Origin: Nisaea nitritireducens
GTDB taxonomy: Bacteria; Pseudomonadota; Alphaproteobacteria; Thalassobaculales; Thalassobaculaceae
Direction of reading: 5' to 3'
NCBI RefSeq assembly: GCF_014904795.1
Contig: NZ_JACZFS010000057.1
Span: 1-41,927 of the forward strand
DNA: 41,927 nucleotides
In this document: piece after piece, positions 12,790 to 20,493 of the stretch
How the letters are laid out: the number at the start of each line of letters is the position of its first letter
How positions within the stretch are numbered: position 1 is the first letter of the stretch
Made by a program: the position numbers and the translations under genes
Notes under the pieces: generated by a model
What the model saw: the letters and a program-made list of their open reading frames with translations, nothing else
What the model was told of the DNA's origin: nothing
Database searches by the model: none

Positions 12790-13833
12790 ATGTTTTACAA
12801 AACGAGCAAGAGCCAGGCTGCGCGCCTCTTCTCTGCGATCAGGGTATATGGCTTGAGCCAGGAAAACACACCGCCTCCCAGCACACACGATCAGATTTGG
12901 ACTTCGGTCCAGGTCGCTGAGAACTCAGAGAACTTCGATATAGCGGAAGAAATCCTGTCAAAAGCAATCAGGCAGCGGATATCTCCCGAACATACTGCCC
13001 TCTATCTTGGCGAACTTGCGCTAATCAATCTTGCACGCAAGCGATACGACAAGGTGCTGGACATCTGCGGAAGCTTGCTTGGCGGGGACTCAGAGATTGA
13101 AGCGCGACACCCAAATCTCCATTTCAATCTGCTCGCCTGCCTGGAGATCGCGACATTTCTGCAGGCGGGGGGCGATGTTGCCGAGGTTCCCTTCCATGGC
13201 CACACCTTGAGGTTTGCGATCTCCGGCCAGAACAGCGAACTCGAATTTCAGCATATCCGGCAAAAACTCTACGAACCGGAAGAGGTCGAGCTTATTCTGA
13301 AGCATATGGGCGAGGAGGATATCGTCCTCGATCTCGGGGCGAATGTCGGGAACCATGCCATCGCACTGGCGACGGCCCGCCCCAACGCAACGATCCATGT
13401 CTTTGAGCCGATCAAGAAAACCTGCGAGCTCCTGCGCCGGAATATCGCCCTCAACGGCCTGACGAATATCGACGCGTCAAATCTCGATATCGCCGTCGAT
13501 TCCGAAGACGGTTTTCTCAACATGGTGCAGCGAATCAATCTGGCGAGCAGTCGCGAAGCCAACGAAGGCATTGGCCCCGCCATTCCAAAACGCGCTTTAA
13601 GGTCGCTTTGGCCGGAACGGGTCGATTTCATTAAAATGGATGTGGAAGGCGCAGAACTGCGCATCATCAAATCGGTGCTCGACCTCATCCGCAGAGACCG
13701 CACCAAAATCATCCTCGAATGCTACAAAACCACGGTAGAGCAGGATTTTGCCGACCTGGCCGAGCTCGGGCTGGAACAGATCGACTGCATTGAACGATCA
13801 GCCGTTTTCAACGTCCTCGTTCAGCCGAAATAA
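12790..13833 (+). CDS. FkbM family methyltransferase with TPR-like N-terminus
   Basis: A 347-residue protein. Residues about 35-120 are helical and TPR-like (NFDIAEEILSKAIRQR, ARKRYDKVLDICGSLL). The C-terminal half is an S-adenosylmethionine-dependent methyltransferase: motif I VLDLGANVGNHA, acidic loop IHVFEPIKKTC, and the FkbM hallmark FIKMDVEGAELRII. FkbM enzymes O-methylate sugars, lipids or natural products. Its neighbours do not reveal the substrate. No clear Shine-Dalgarno precedes the ATG, so the start is uncertain. The gap before it (12742-12789) is AT-rich, unlike the surroundings. Confidence 0.85.
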   Translation: MFYKTSKSQAARLFSAIRVYGLSQENTPPPSTHDQIWTSVQVAENSENFDIAEEILSKAIRQRISPEHTALYLGELALINLARKRYDKVLDICGSLLGGDSEIEARHPNLHFNLLACLEIATFLQAGGDVAEVPFHGHTLRFAISGQNSELEFQHIRQKLYEPEEVELILKHMGEEDIVLDLGANVGNHAIALATARPNATIHVFEPIKKTCELLRRNIALNGLTNIDASNLDIAVDSEDGFLNMVQRINLASSREANEGIGPAIPKRALRSLWPERVDFIKMDVEGAELRIIKSVLDLIRRDRTKIILECYKTTVEQDFADLAELGLEQIDCIERSAVFNVLVQPK

Positions 13834-13852
13834 CGACCAACCGGCCTGTCCC

Positions 13853-14551
13853 TCAGCTGTATCGGATATACGGGGAATCAGTCCGATAGCTGAAGAAGGG
13901 GTATGTTTCCTTCGGCACCAGGTTCTCCGCATAGCGGCGCTGTACCTCCAGCAACATGAACTCGGTCACGTCCACGAGGGGGAGCTTCAGGGCTTCTGCC
14001 AGAGGGAAAAAATCAAGGTCGCTCAGCTCACCGCTGCCGCCAAGCTCGCCGGACATGTCATCCGCCCAGGCGAAGAAAAACCGGGCATTGAAGCGGGCCT
14101 TGCGTTTTGCCGGTGTGATCGCATGGCCGACGTAGCCAAGCTTGCCGAGATCGGGCGCAATGCCACGCTCGGCGAAATCCATCCACGTCTCGTGATTGGT
14201 CGCACCGACATCGGCCGCCCCCGCAAGCAACAGGCCGGTTTCTTCAAATGTTTCCCGAACCGCGGCCACGGAGAATCCCCGCGCACGTCGCTGATCTTTG
14301 GAAATACGGGTGAGAACATCGGGGGCGAGATCGCTGGCGAAACCGACAGAGCGGTCCGCGGCATCGACCTTGCCGCCCGGAAAGACGAAAACACCGCCGA
14401 AGACAGCTTTCCTGGCTCGTCGCCCCATCAGGACATCAAGGCTATCATCTTGACGCCGGAGCACAATCAGGCTCCCGGAATCCTTCGGGCGTACGGGCTT
14501 CTGTCCAGGCTCGGCGAGGCTGGGGAGGGATTTCGGCGGGGCGCGTCTCAT
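13853..14551 (-). CDS. Nudix hydrolase, NUDT19-like
   Basis: A 232-residue Nudix protein. The box is split: FPGGKVDAADRS is separated by about 25 residues from AAVRETFEETGLLL, which carries the catalytic REtfEEtG. Such an insertion is typical of the NUDT19/RP2 subgroup, some of which act on CoA derivatives. The substrate here is inferred only. The gene is convergent with the FkbM gene, with a 19-base gap. The MRRAPPKSLPS start at 14551 is the first ATG of the frame. Confidence 0.87.
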   Translation of the reverse strand: MRRAPPKSLPSLAEPGQKPVRPKDSGSLIVLRRQDDSLDVLMGRRARKAVFGGVFVFPGGKVDAADRSVGFASDLAPDVLTRISKDQRRARGFSVAAVRETFEETGLLLAGAADVGATNHETWMDFAERGIAPDLGKLGYVGHAITPAKRKARFNARFFFAWADDMSGELGGSGELSDLDFFPLAEALKLPLVDVTEFMLLEVQRRYAENLVPKETYPFFSYRTDSPYIRYS

Positions 14552-14650
14552 GGGAACTCATAAACCAAGCGTCATTGATAGCGCCCAGTCTAGGCCGGTT
14601 GGAGCAAGACCTCCAACCCCGATCGGCACGCCCTTCCGAAAGGGCAGGTT

Positions 14651-14749
14651 TTAGAGGTTGTTCATCGCGCCGTAATAAGCGACGGAACCGAGCAGGCCGA
14701 GAATGCCGGCGCAGGTCAAAAGGGTCTGGGTGATGCTGAACTGGTTCAT
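14651..14749 (-). CDS. Putative 32-residue membrane protein
   Basis: A very short frame, MNQFSITQTLLTCAGILG followed by a Gly/Leu-rich hydrophobic segment and a polar end, giving one transmembrane helix at about residues 8-27. AAAGGAAC lies 7 bases upstream of the ATG, and a TATATT that could be a -10 box lies further up. I do not recognise it. The length makes chance possible, but the good ribosome-binding site and clean hydrophobic pattern argue for expression. A GCCCTT/AAGGGC hairpin follows the stop at 14630-14645 without a T-run. Confidence 0.45.
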   Translation of the reverse strand: MNQFSITQTLLTCAGILGLLGSVAYYGAMNNL

Positions 14750-14910
14750 GTTCGTGTTCCTTTCAGAGGTGAACGAATGCACAAACCGAATATAGATCGC
14801 GAAGAGCCATGCAAGATTCGCATATATTGCAACGCACAATTGCGAGAAAAACATGGGTATCGAAAATTAAACGCCATTAATGCAAAAACAAGACGAATGT
14901 ATAGACTCTC

Positions 14911-15369
14911 CTAGGCTGACACCCTCGGAACCTCCTGAGAGAAATCCATCAAAACAGAAAGGCGTCTCGCCGCCGTTCTCGCCAGCTTCAGGGTAAGGGA
15001 CTTGCGGCGGGCGGCATTCAGTTTCGTCAGCTCCGCTTCCCGGGCAATCACGGCGTCGTACTGATCCGCCAGGATCAGACCGCAGCGCGGATCGTCCGGC
15101 AGGATCTCACGCGGAAAACCGGGCGCGACGGCGAAATAAAAACGGTCGCAGAAATCGAGATACTCATGCCATTTCCCGTCAGCATGATAATCGGCCGGGT
15201 CGGACTTCACCTCAACGACAGCGATGCCTCCGGATGCGTCGATCGCCATAACGTCAACCCGGCGTCCCGTGCGCAACGGCATCTCGGTCACGTGGCACCA
15301 GTCGAGATTGGTGAACAGGCGCGTCACCCCACGGGTGACCTGAAGGGTTATTTCCGGTCTGACCAGCAT
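14911..15369 (-). CDS. mmcB: MmcB family DNA repair protein
   Basis: A 152-residue protein with a nuclease-like core: RRVDVMAIDASGGIAVVEVKS has the D-(x)n-ExK spacing of PD-(D/E)xK enzymes. It is followed by DYHADGKWHEYLDFCDRFYFAV, characteristic of MmcB. In Caulobacter mmcB is SOS-controlled and contributes to mitomycin C resistance. I saw no alphaproteobacterial LexA box (GTTC-N7-GTTC) immediately upstream here. The start MLVRPEITLQVT lies 10 bases after the stop of the pentapeptide-repeat gene, so the two are probably co-transcribed. An N-terminal extension inside the upstream gene is unlikely. Confidence 0.85.
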   Translation of the reverse strand: MLVRPEITLQVTRGVTRLFTNLDWCHVTEMPLRTGRRVDVMAIDASGGIAVVEVKSDPADYHADGKWHEYLDFCDRFYFAVAPGFPREILPDDPRCGLILADQYDAVIAREAELTKLNAARRKSLTLKLARTAARRLSVLMDFSQEVPRVSA

Positions 15370-15379
15370 GCCGGCGCCG

Positions 15380-16807
15380 TCAGTCGAGGCGGAGATTGGT
15401 CGCTCCGCGCGTATCCGCCCCCGAGAGGTCCGCGCCACGCAGGTCCGCGCCATCGAATTCGGCATCGCGGAGCACTGCACCCCGCAGGTTGCAGTCACGC
15501 AGATCCGCGCCGGTGAAAACAGCACCGCTCATCTCGGCCTGATGGAAATCACCGCCGCGCAGAACGGCTTTGTCGAACCGGGCGCGGTCGAAATGTGCAG
15601 GCCAATGCTGCGTCTTCGCTCCCACGATCTGCACCGGGCTTGCCTGCACACCAACAAGCCGCGCCTCCATAAGGTTCGCGCGGCGCATGGTGGCTCCGCG
15701 CAAATCCGCATTGGACAGATCTGCCGTCCGCATATCTGCCAACGCCATGTCCGCCATCAGCAGATTGATGCCGGAGAGATCGGCCCCCGTCAGGACGCTG
15801 CATTCCATATTCGCCGCCGCCAGGTTCAGGCGACTGAGACTCTGGCGGCTGAGGTCTCGGCGAGCCAGATTGGCCCGCTCGCCCTGCTTGCCGTTGCTTT
15901 TGATCCAGACGTCATGGCGCACCATGATATCCGCCATCTCCGGGCCGAGGGCATCCAGCAGCTTCGGCATCCGCGCCAGACGGAACTGCGGATCGCCTGG
16001 ATTCATGTTCGAGAACACCGCCCCGGCGAGGTCCGCATCCGTCAGGTCCGTACCACTGAAAACCGCGTTGTAGAGGATAGCGCCGTTCAGAATCGCGCCG
16101 GTCAATACAGCCTCGGTCAGGTCGGCACCTTCAAGGTCCGCGCCTGTCAGGTTTGAATGGCTGAGATCCGCGCGCACGAAGCGCGTGTTACGCAGCTTCG
16201 CATCGGTCAGGTCGGTCTGCACGATGAAGGCGTTTGAAAGCCGGGCCCCGCTCATGTCTGCCCGGGTTGCGTTGGCAACAGCCAGATCCGCATCCACGGT
16301 ATTGTAGGTCACCGCGACGAGATTGCCCTTGTTGTCCGGCTTCAGCAGAACCCCGTCCCGGAGATCCGCCTCCATCAGCAAGACATCGCAAAGATCGGCA
16401 CCACGCAGGCAGGCGCCACGGAGATCGGCTCTGGAAAGGTCCGTGCCTTTCAGGACGGCCTCGCGCATGTCGCAGGCGAAAAGGTTCGCCGTCTGCAGGT
16501 TTGCCTTCTCAATATTGGCGTTTCGCAATGAGGAGCCGGACAACTCGGCCCCGCGCAGGTCCTTGCCGGCAAGGTCCATATATTTCAGATCGTAGCCAGG
16601 CAGATTTGCGCGCGCGCCACCGGTCTGCCCGCGCAAGAACATGCCGTGGCGCTCGATAATGTCTTCGAGCTCCGGAGCAGAAATTTGCCTCAGGGGAAGA
16701 TCGCCGGTCGCGGAAGCGCCGAGATCCAAACGTTTCTCCGATGCCGCCCATGCGACTTCGGACGGGATACCCGTCACCGAATCGTTGTCAGGGTCTTGTC
16801 CTGGCAA
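15380..16807 (-). CDS. Pentapeptide-repeat protein
   Basis: Up to 475 residues, with two blocks of A(D/N)LXX repeats (about 80-285 and 335-470) that should form right-handed quadrilateral beta-helices. Each block is preceded by a similar short motif (IIERHGMFLRGQTGGARANL and IMVRHDVWIKSNGKQGERANL-like), so the protein looks like an internal duplication. Function is unknown; some relatives mimic DNA and protect gyrase. The predicted start is TTG 16807 with GGAGAG 12 bases upstream; a GTG ten codons in is an alternative. It immediately precedes mmcB. Confidence 0.85.
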   Translation of the reverse strand: MPGQDPDNDSVTGIPSEVAWAASEKRLDLGASATGDLPLRQISAPELEDIIERHGMFLRGQTGGARANLPGYDLKYMDLAGKDLRGAELSGSSLRNANIEKANLQTANLFACDMREAVLKGTDLSRADLRGACLRGADLCDVLLMEADLRDGVLLKPDNKGNLVAVTYNTVDADLAVANATRADMSGARLSNAFIVQTDLTDAKLRNTRFVRADLSHSNLTGADLEGADLTEAVLTGAILNGAILYNAVFSGTDLTDADLAGAVFSNMNPGDPQFRLARMPKLLDALGPEMADIMVRHDVWIKSNGKQGERANLARRDLSRQSLSRLNLAAANMECSVLTGADLSGINLLMADMALADMRTADLSNADLRGATMRRANLMEARLVGVQASPVQIVGAKTQHWPAHFDRARFDKAVLRGGDFHQAEMSGAVFTGADLRDCNLRGAVLRDAEFDGADLRGADLSGADTRGATNLRLD

Positions 16808-16917
16808 GAAGCGCGCCTACTCTCCAACTCTGTGCATCGGCATGAAGCCTGAATGCGGGTCCTTCAGTAAATTGTGTTTTGAGCGCGGATTGCAAAACAA
16901 TAGTGACGGAAGAGGCG

Positions 16918-17865
16918 TTACATCCAGTCCTGAGCTTGCGGAAAATTATACGCCACAAACCTGTAGGTTGATTGCACCGCCTCACGAATTCCCTTGGAAC
17001 GCGTCGAGAGATCAATGTCCCAGGTCTCAATCACTTCATCCCAAATCATGATCTTCTTGTGCAGTTCATCCCGCATCTCGCGAATGAAGTTGATCTGCTT
17101 GTCGTAGCTTCTCAGCACCGTGAGGATTTCACCGGTCTGGGCATCGACCTGATCGAAGATGAAACTGAAGTCCCTGATCGGAGGCTCCATCAGGGTCCGC
17201 ACGCGCTGCACCTCACTGATGAACTGTCTGTCACCTCGATGCAGGGCGATCACCTGAACCAGCTTGGACTGGATCGCGCTCGCATAGGTGAAACGGTCAC
17301 GCAGGGCTTCGATATAGGCAAGCTCGCGGGCGACCCGGTCAACCAGGTCGAGCACTTCCTGTTTACGCTCCTTGCCGAGGCCCAGCTTTTCGGCAATGTC
17401 GGCAACGCCATTCTGGATGCGCGCCTTGGTCTCGGGCTTTGCCAGTTCGGCCTGAATATCCGATTCGGCCATTGAGACATCTTCGCCGGAAACCCATTTT
17501 GCGATCTGGGCCATAAGACGGTTCTTGGCGCGTTCGAGATGCTTTTCATCAATCGACCAACTGGCCGAGCCATCGAGCAACTCGCGCGGGATGGTATCGC
17601 CAGGTCGGATATCCTTGACGTAATTCAACCCCTTACGGACCGAATCGAGCAATTTCCCATCCTGGGAATCCTCATCGATACCGAATTCCGTGCACAGTGA
17701 CTCGAGCGGAACCGACGCCTCAAGATCGCCGACCTTCACACGCAAGGCCGGAATCCGATCCTGACCGGTCAGCATGAAATGCGCGCCGTTAACCTTGAAA
17801 ATTTTATGCTCGAAAGCGAAGTGCGTGGATGGGTCCAGCGCGCCTTCTTCTTCAGCAGCGGTCAT
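16918..17865 (-). CDS. Unrecognised 315-residue protein, divergent from the CheZ-like gene
   Basis: I do not recognise a family. The N-terminal part (about 1-100) is mixed beta/alpha with FEHKIFKVNGAHFMLTG. The rest is largely charged alpha-helix likely to form coiled coils (EKHLERAKNRLMAQIAKWV, RVARELAYIEALRDRF, SYDKQINFIREMRDELHKK). No signal peptide or membrane segment is seen, so it is probably cytoplasmic. GGAGCGA precedes the ATG. It shares a 250-base divergent AT-rich promoter region with the CheZ-like gene, which may hint at a chemotaxis or signalling role; that is inference only. Confidence 0.8.
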   Translation of the reverse strand: MTAAEEEGALDPSTHFAFEHKIFKVNGAHFMLTGQDRIPALRVKVGDLEASVPLESLCTEFGIDEDSQDGKLLDSVRKGLNYVKDIRPGDTIPRELLDGSASWSIDEKHLERAKNRLMAQIAKWVSGEDVSMAESDIQAELAKPETKARIQNGVADIAEKLGLGKERKQEVLDLVDRVARELAYIEALRDRFTYASAIQSKLVQVIALHRGDRQFISEVQRVRTLMEPPIRDFSFIFDQVDAQTGEILTVLRSYDKQINFIREMRDELHKKIMIWDEVIETWDIDLSTRSKGIREAVQSTYRFVAYNFPQAQDWM

Positions 17866-18008
17866 TTTCGCTCCAGATCACAGGGCCTAGGGCCGGTCGC
17901 CCCTGTCCAACCATGCCGTCATACGCCAGAAGATTGAACGAATTGCTAACATTATTATTAATCTAAACCAACGTATGCCTTCAGCAGAACTTTGATAGAG
18001 AAAATTGA

Positions 18009-18023
18009 TTAACGGAAAATTAG
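18009..18023. promoter_or_regulatory. Possible CtrA-like half-site pair
   Basis: TTAA, 7 bases, TTAG lies in the AT-rich region between the divergent 315-residue gene and the CheZ-like gene. It is one mismatch from the CtrA consensus TTAA-N7-TTAA. CtrA controls motility and chemotaxis genes in many alphaproteobacteria, so the position is sensible, but AT-rich DNA produces such matches by chance. Confidence 0.3.
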
Positions 18024-18211
18024 GAACGCTCAGGTTATGGTGTAATCTAATTAGAGTGGTGTCGCGCAGAGTAAAGATCGAGCGCACCCTGAGGTCTAAC
18101 AAGTGCTGAGGTCGCGCCGTGGGTGATGCTAAGGGAAGAGTTTTCTCGGTGGAGCGCCGCGCTCAAGAACGCGGACATCCGGTCCAATCGCCAGTCGCCG
18201 AGAAGGATGTC

Positions 18212-18934
18212 ATGGCATCTTTCTCTTCCAGCGCGTTCGAACAGGCTCTTCTCGCCGAGATTTCGAGCCTGAGAACCGAGCTTTCGGAGATTCGCAAAGC
18301 CGTTGGAATGGGCGCACCGCCCCCGGCACAAGCACAGGCACAGGCGCCTGAACCGTCCGAGCCGGACGAACAGCCCCTGGAAATGACCGACATCGACCAC
18401 GATCTGCGGATCGAGATCGCGCAGATGGTCCGGTCTATCGGCAAGGCCAAGACCCAGATCGCGGCGATCAAGCACCCGATGTCGGCGGAAGACCAGATGC
18501 AGACCGCCTCCCTGCAACTGGATACGATCGTACAAACGACGGAAACCGCGACCAACGAGATCATGGAATCGGTCGATGCCATCGAAGGCACCCTGAAGCA
18601 GATCCACGGCTTCACCCTCGATGATCCCGAAGTCCAGCAACTGATCGATCAAGCATCCAATCAGCTGATTTCGATCATCGAGGCCTGCAGCTTCCAGGAT
18701 CTCACAGGACAGCGGATCAATCAGGTGGTGAAGACACTGCGCTTCATCGAGAGCCGGATCCTGGCCATGATCGATATCTGGGGCGGCCTTGAGGCGTTCA
18801 AGGATCTGCCGATACCCGAGGACGAAGCCGGCGTCAGTGAAGGCATTTCGGAAGAAGAAGAAGGCCTCCTCAACGGCCCGGCACTGGGCAGCCAGGGCCT
18901 CAGCCAGGACGATATCGACGCCTTGTTCGACTAG
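18212..18934 (+). CDS. cheZ: CheZ-like CheY-P phosphatase
   Basis: A 240-residue cytoplasmic protein. A helical body (about 60-190) contains FQDLTGQRINQVV, matching the CheZ active segment; Asp163 and Gln167 correspond to the conserved Asp and catalytic Gln. A Pro/Ala/Gln-rich linker (about 35-50) separates an N-terminal helix. The C-terminus ends LSQDDIDALFD, like the CheY-binding peptide at the N-terminus of FliM. I chose ATG 18212, which has AAGGA 5 bases upstream, over GTG 18119 with none. No other che or fla genes are in the window. Confidence 0.83.
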   Translation: MASFSSSAFEQALLAEISSLRTELSEIRKAVGMGAPPPAQAQAQAPEPSEPDEQPLEMTDIDHDLRIEIAQMVRSIGKAKTQIAAIKHPMSAEDQMQTASLQLDTIVQTTETATNEIMESVDAIEGTLKQIHGFTLDDPEVQQLIDQASNQLISIIEACSFQDLTGQRINQVVKTLRFIESRILAMIDIWGGLEAFKDLPIPEDEAGVSEGISEEEEGLLNGPALGSQGLSQDDIDALFD

Positions 18935-19003
18935 GTGGCCTGCCAGAGGCTGTCCACATATGCATCTTCGGAACCACTGGAAGCCATTGGACGGCGCCGG
19001 GAT

Positions 19004-19032
19004 CTTGATCCGGGCGCGTCGATCACCTACAT
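19004..19032 (+). promoter_or_regulatory. Sigma-32 (RpoH)-like promoter of the second sHsp operon
   Basis: CTTGAT at 19004-19009, a 16-bp spacer, then CCTACAT at 19026-19032. The spacing is identical to the element before the first sHsp gene, and the -10 fits the looser alphaproteobacterial CyTATnT pattern with one mismatch. The predicted start is near 19040, about 85 bases before the sHsp ATG. Confidence 0.55.
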
Positions 19033-19038
19033 GAAGTA

Positions 19039-19124
19039 GGCGCGTGATCAATGAGGATGCGCGCCCTGAGTGCCGCGTCGCGGGCTCGAAGATCGTCTCG
19101 CTCATGCCATGAGGGGTTGGTCCC
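19039..19124 (+). ncRNA. ROSE-like RNA thermometer in the second sHsp leader
   Basis: A 5' hairpin pairs GGCGCG (19039-19044) with CGCGCC (19060-19065). The 3' hairpin spans 19091-19122: GATCGTCTCGCTCA pairs with TGAGGGGTTGGTC across a TGCCA loop, sequestering the Shine-Dalgarno AGGGG (19112-19116). The 5' arm contains TCGCT, the other permitted form of the ROSE U(U/C)GCU motif, with its G left unpaired opposite the Shine-Dalgarno. The lower stem is weak (U-U mismatch, G-U pairs), as expected of a temperature-labile structure. Folded by hand. Confidence 0.6.
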
Positions 19125-19589
19125 ATGTCACGCATGTCAGTTTTCAATTCTCCGCTCTTGCTCGGCTTCGATCATTTCGAGCGGACGCTCGACCGGATAT
19201 CCAAGTCCACGGCCGACGGGTACCCGCCCTATAATATCGAGCAAACCTCGAGTGACGGCCTCCGCATCACGCTTGCCGTAGCCGGTTTCGGCTCCGACGA
19301 ACTCAGCGTGCAGATCGAGGACAATCAGTTGGTCATTCGCGGGCGGCAAGTCGAGGAAGACGACAGGATTTACCTGCATCGCGGCATCGCCGCGCGTCAA
19401 TTCCTGCGCACGTTCGTCCTGGCGGAGGGTATCGAGGTCCAATCCGCAGACCTCGACAACGGTCTCCTTCATATCGATCTCCGCCGGCCGATGCCGGAGG
19501 TGAAGGTACAAACGATCGAGATCAATGCCGGGAAAAAACCGTCCACATCGGGCACAAGAAAGAAGCTTGATGTCGAGCGGGCGGACTAA
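19125..19589 (+). CDS. Small heat-shock protein, Hsp20/IbpA family (second copy)
   Basis: A 154-residue holdase chaperone: MSRMSVFNSPLLLGFDHFER, the YPPYNIEQ linker, an alpha-crystallin domain (about 30-125) with LRITLAVAGFGSDEL and the conserved YLHRGIAARQF, then DNGLLHIDL and a Lys-rich tail. It shares its layout with the copy at 2386 but is clearly diverged, so this is an old paralogue or separate lineage rather than a recent duplication. AGGGG lies 8 bases before the ATG. It is followed after 67 bases by the DUF1150 gene. Confidence 0.93.
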   Translation: MSRMSVFNSPLLLGFDHFERTLDRISKSTADGYPPYNIEQTSSDGLRITLAVAGFGSDELSVQIEDNQLVIRGRQVEEDDRIYLHRGIAARQFLRTFVLAEGIEVQSADLDNGLLHIDLRRPMPEVKVQTIEINAGKKPSTSGTRKKLDVERAD

Positions 19590-19656
19590 CGTCCGTCGAC
19601 CTGTAGAATAGCAATCAGGACTTCAATAGGACATTGTCCGGAATACGGAGATGTAA

Positions 19657-19884
19657 ATGGGAAGCGAAATGACCGAATCTAACAGCGTGCGCCAACTGAA
19701 TTCGCGGGACTTCGCCGCACTCGGGCTGTTCGATATCGCTTTCGTTAAGCCGGTAACCAGTGACGGCGAAAAGAATTTCGAAATCCGCACCGCGGATGGT
19801 GAGCTGGTCGCCGACGCGCCGAGTTGGGAGGCTGCAGTCTCCCTGATCGCCGAGAACGAAATGCAGGCGGCCCGCATCCACTAG
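19657..19884 (+). CDS. DUF1150 family protein
   Basis: A 75-residue protein with the DUF1150 pattern (LNSRDFAALGLFDIAFVKPV, then FEIRTADG and a helical end). Function unknown. In alphaproteobacteria it commonly follows an hsp20 gene, as it does here, suggesting a role linked to the heat-shock response. GGAGATG lies just before the ATG; the in-frame ATG at the fifth codon is an alternative start. Convergent with ptsN; no clear terminator is seen in the 47-base gap. Confidence 0.85.
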   Translation: MGSEMTESNSVRQLNSRDFAALGLFDIAFVKPVTSDGEKNFEIRTADGELVADAPSWEAAVSLIAENEMQAARIH

Positions 19885-19931
19885 GACGCGGACGCGCCTG
19901 AACCATTTAAAAATACTGAATAACGGAAAGA

Positions 19932-20396
19932 TCAGGCCGCGTTACTGGCGGTCGCTTCGGTCAGAAGCGCATAGATCGCGTCGACACTGTCCGCGCCGCG
20001 GATCTTCTCGCAAACGCCTTTGTCTCGCAGCAGACGGGAAACCCGGGCCAACGCCTTCAGATGGTCCGCACCCGCGGATTCAGGCGCCAACAACAGGAAA
20101 ATGATATCCACCGGCTTGTCGTCGATCGCATCGAACTCGACTGCACGGTCAGCGCGCGCGAAGACGGCATAGAGCCGGTCAAGCGACGGCAGCTTGCCAT
20201 GCGGTATGGCAATGCCATTGCCCATGCCGGTCGTGCCCAGACGCTCACGCTCCAGAAGCACGTCAAAGATTTCTCTCTGCTCAAGTCCGGTCACATCGGC
20301 AGCACGGCGGGACAGCTCCTGCAGTGCCTGCTTTTTCGATGTGACCTTCAGATGAGGGAGAACTCCCTCCGGAATAAGGATGTCCGCGACTTCCAT
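19932..20396 (-). CDS. ptsN: Nitrogen PTS EIIA component
   Basis: A 154-residue EIIA-Ntr protein. The phosphorylated histidine is His66 in GNGIAIPHGKLPSL. The nitrogen PTS relays phosphate from PEP and controls potassium transport, carbon and nitrogen balance rather than sugar uptake. It lies directly downstream of hpf and rpoN, the classical rpoN-hpf-ptsN order. The ATG at 20396 is 97 bases after the hpf stop. Confidence 0.95.
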   Translation of the reverse strand: MEVADILIPEGVLPHLKVTSKKQALQELSRRAADVTGLEQREIFDVLLERERLGTTGMGNGIAIPHGKLPSLDRLYAVFARADRAVEFDAIDDKPVDIIFLLLAPESAGADHLKALARVSRLLRDKGVCEKIRGADSVDAIYALLTEATASNAA

Positions 20397-20493
20397 CGTG
20401 TCTACCCTGCTCTCGTTTCATATCTGGCACAGCGCAGGCTTTCTCCATCGCGGGAGCAGCCTGGGCACCGTACCGGCCCACAAAGGATCAGGC

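Noticed and set aside
14629-14645. Strong terminator after the 32-residue gene
   Set aside because: The 6-bp hairpin lacks a T-run in either direction.
16808-16917. LexA box before the pentapeptide-mmcB pair
   Set aside because: No GTTC-N7-GTTC or close variant was found in this gap.
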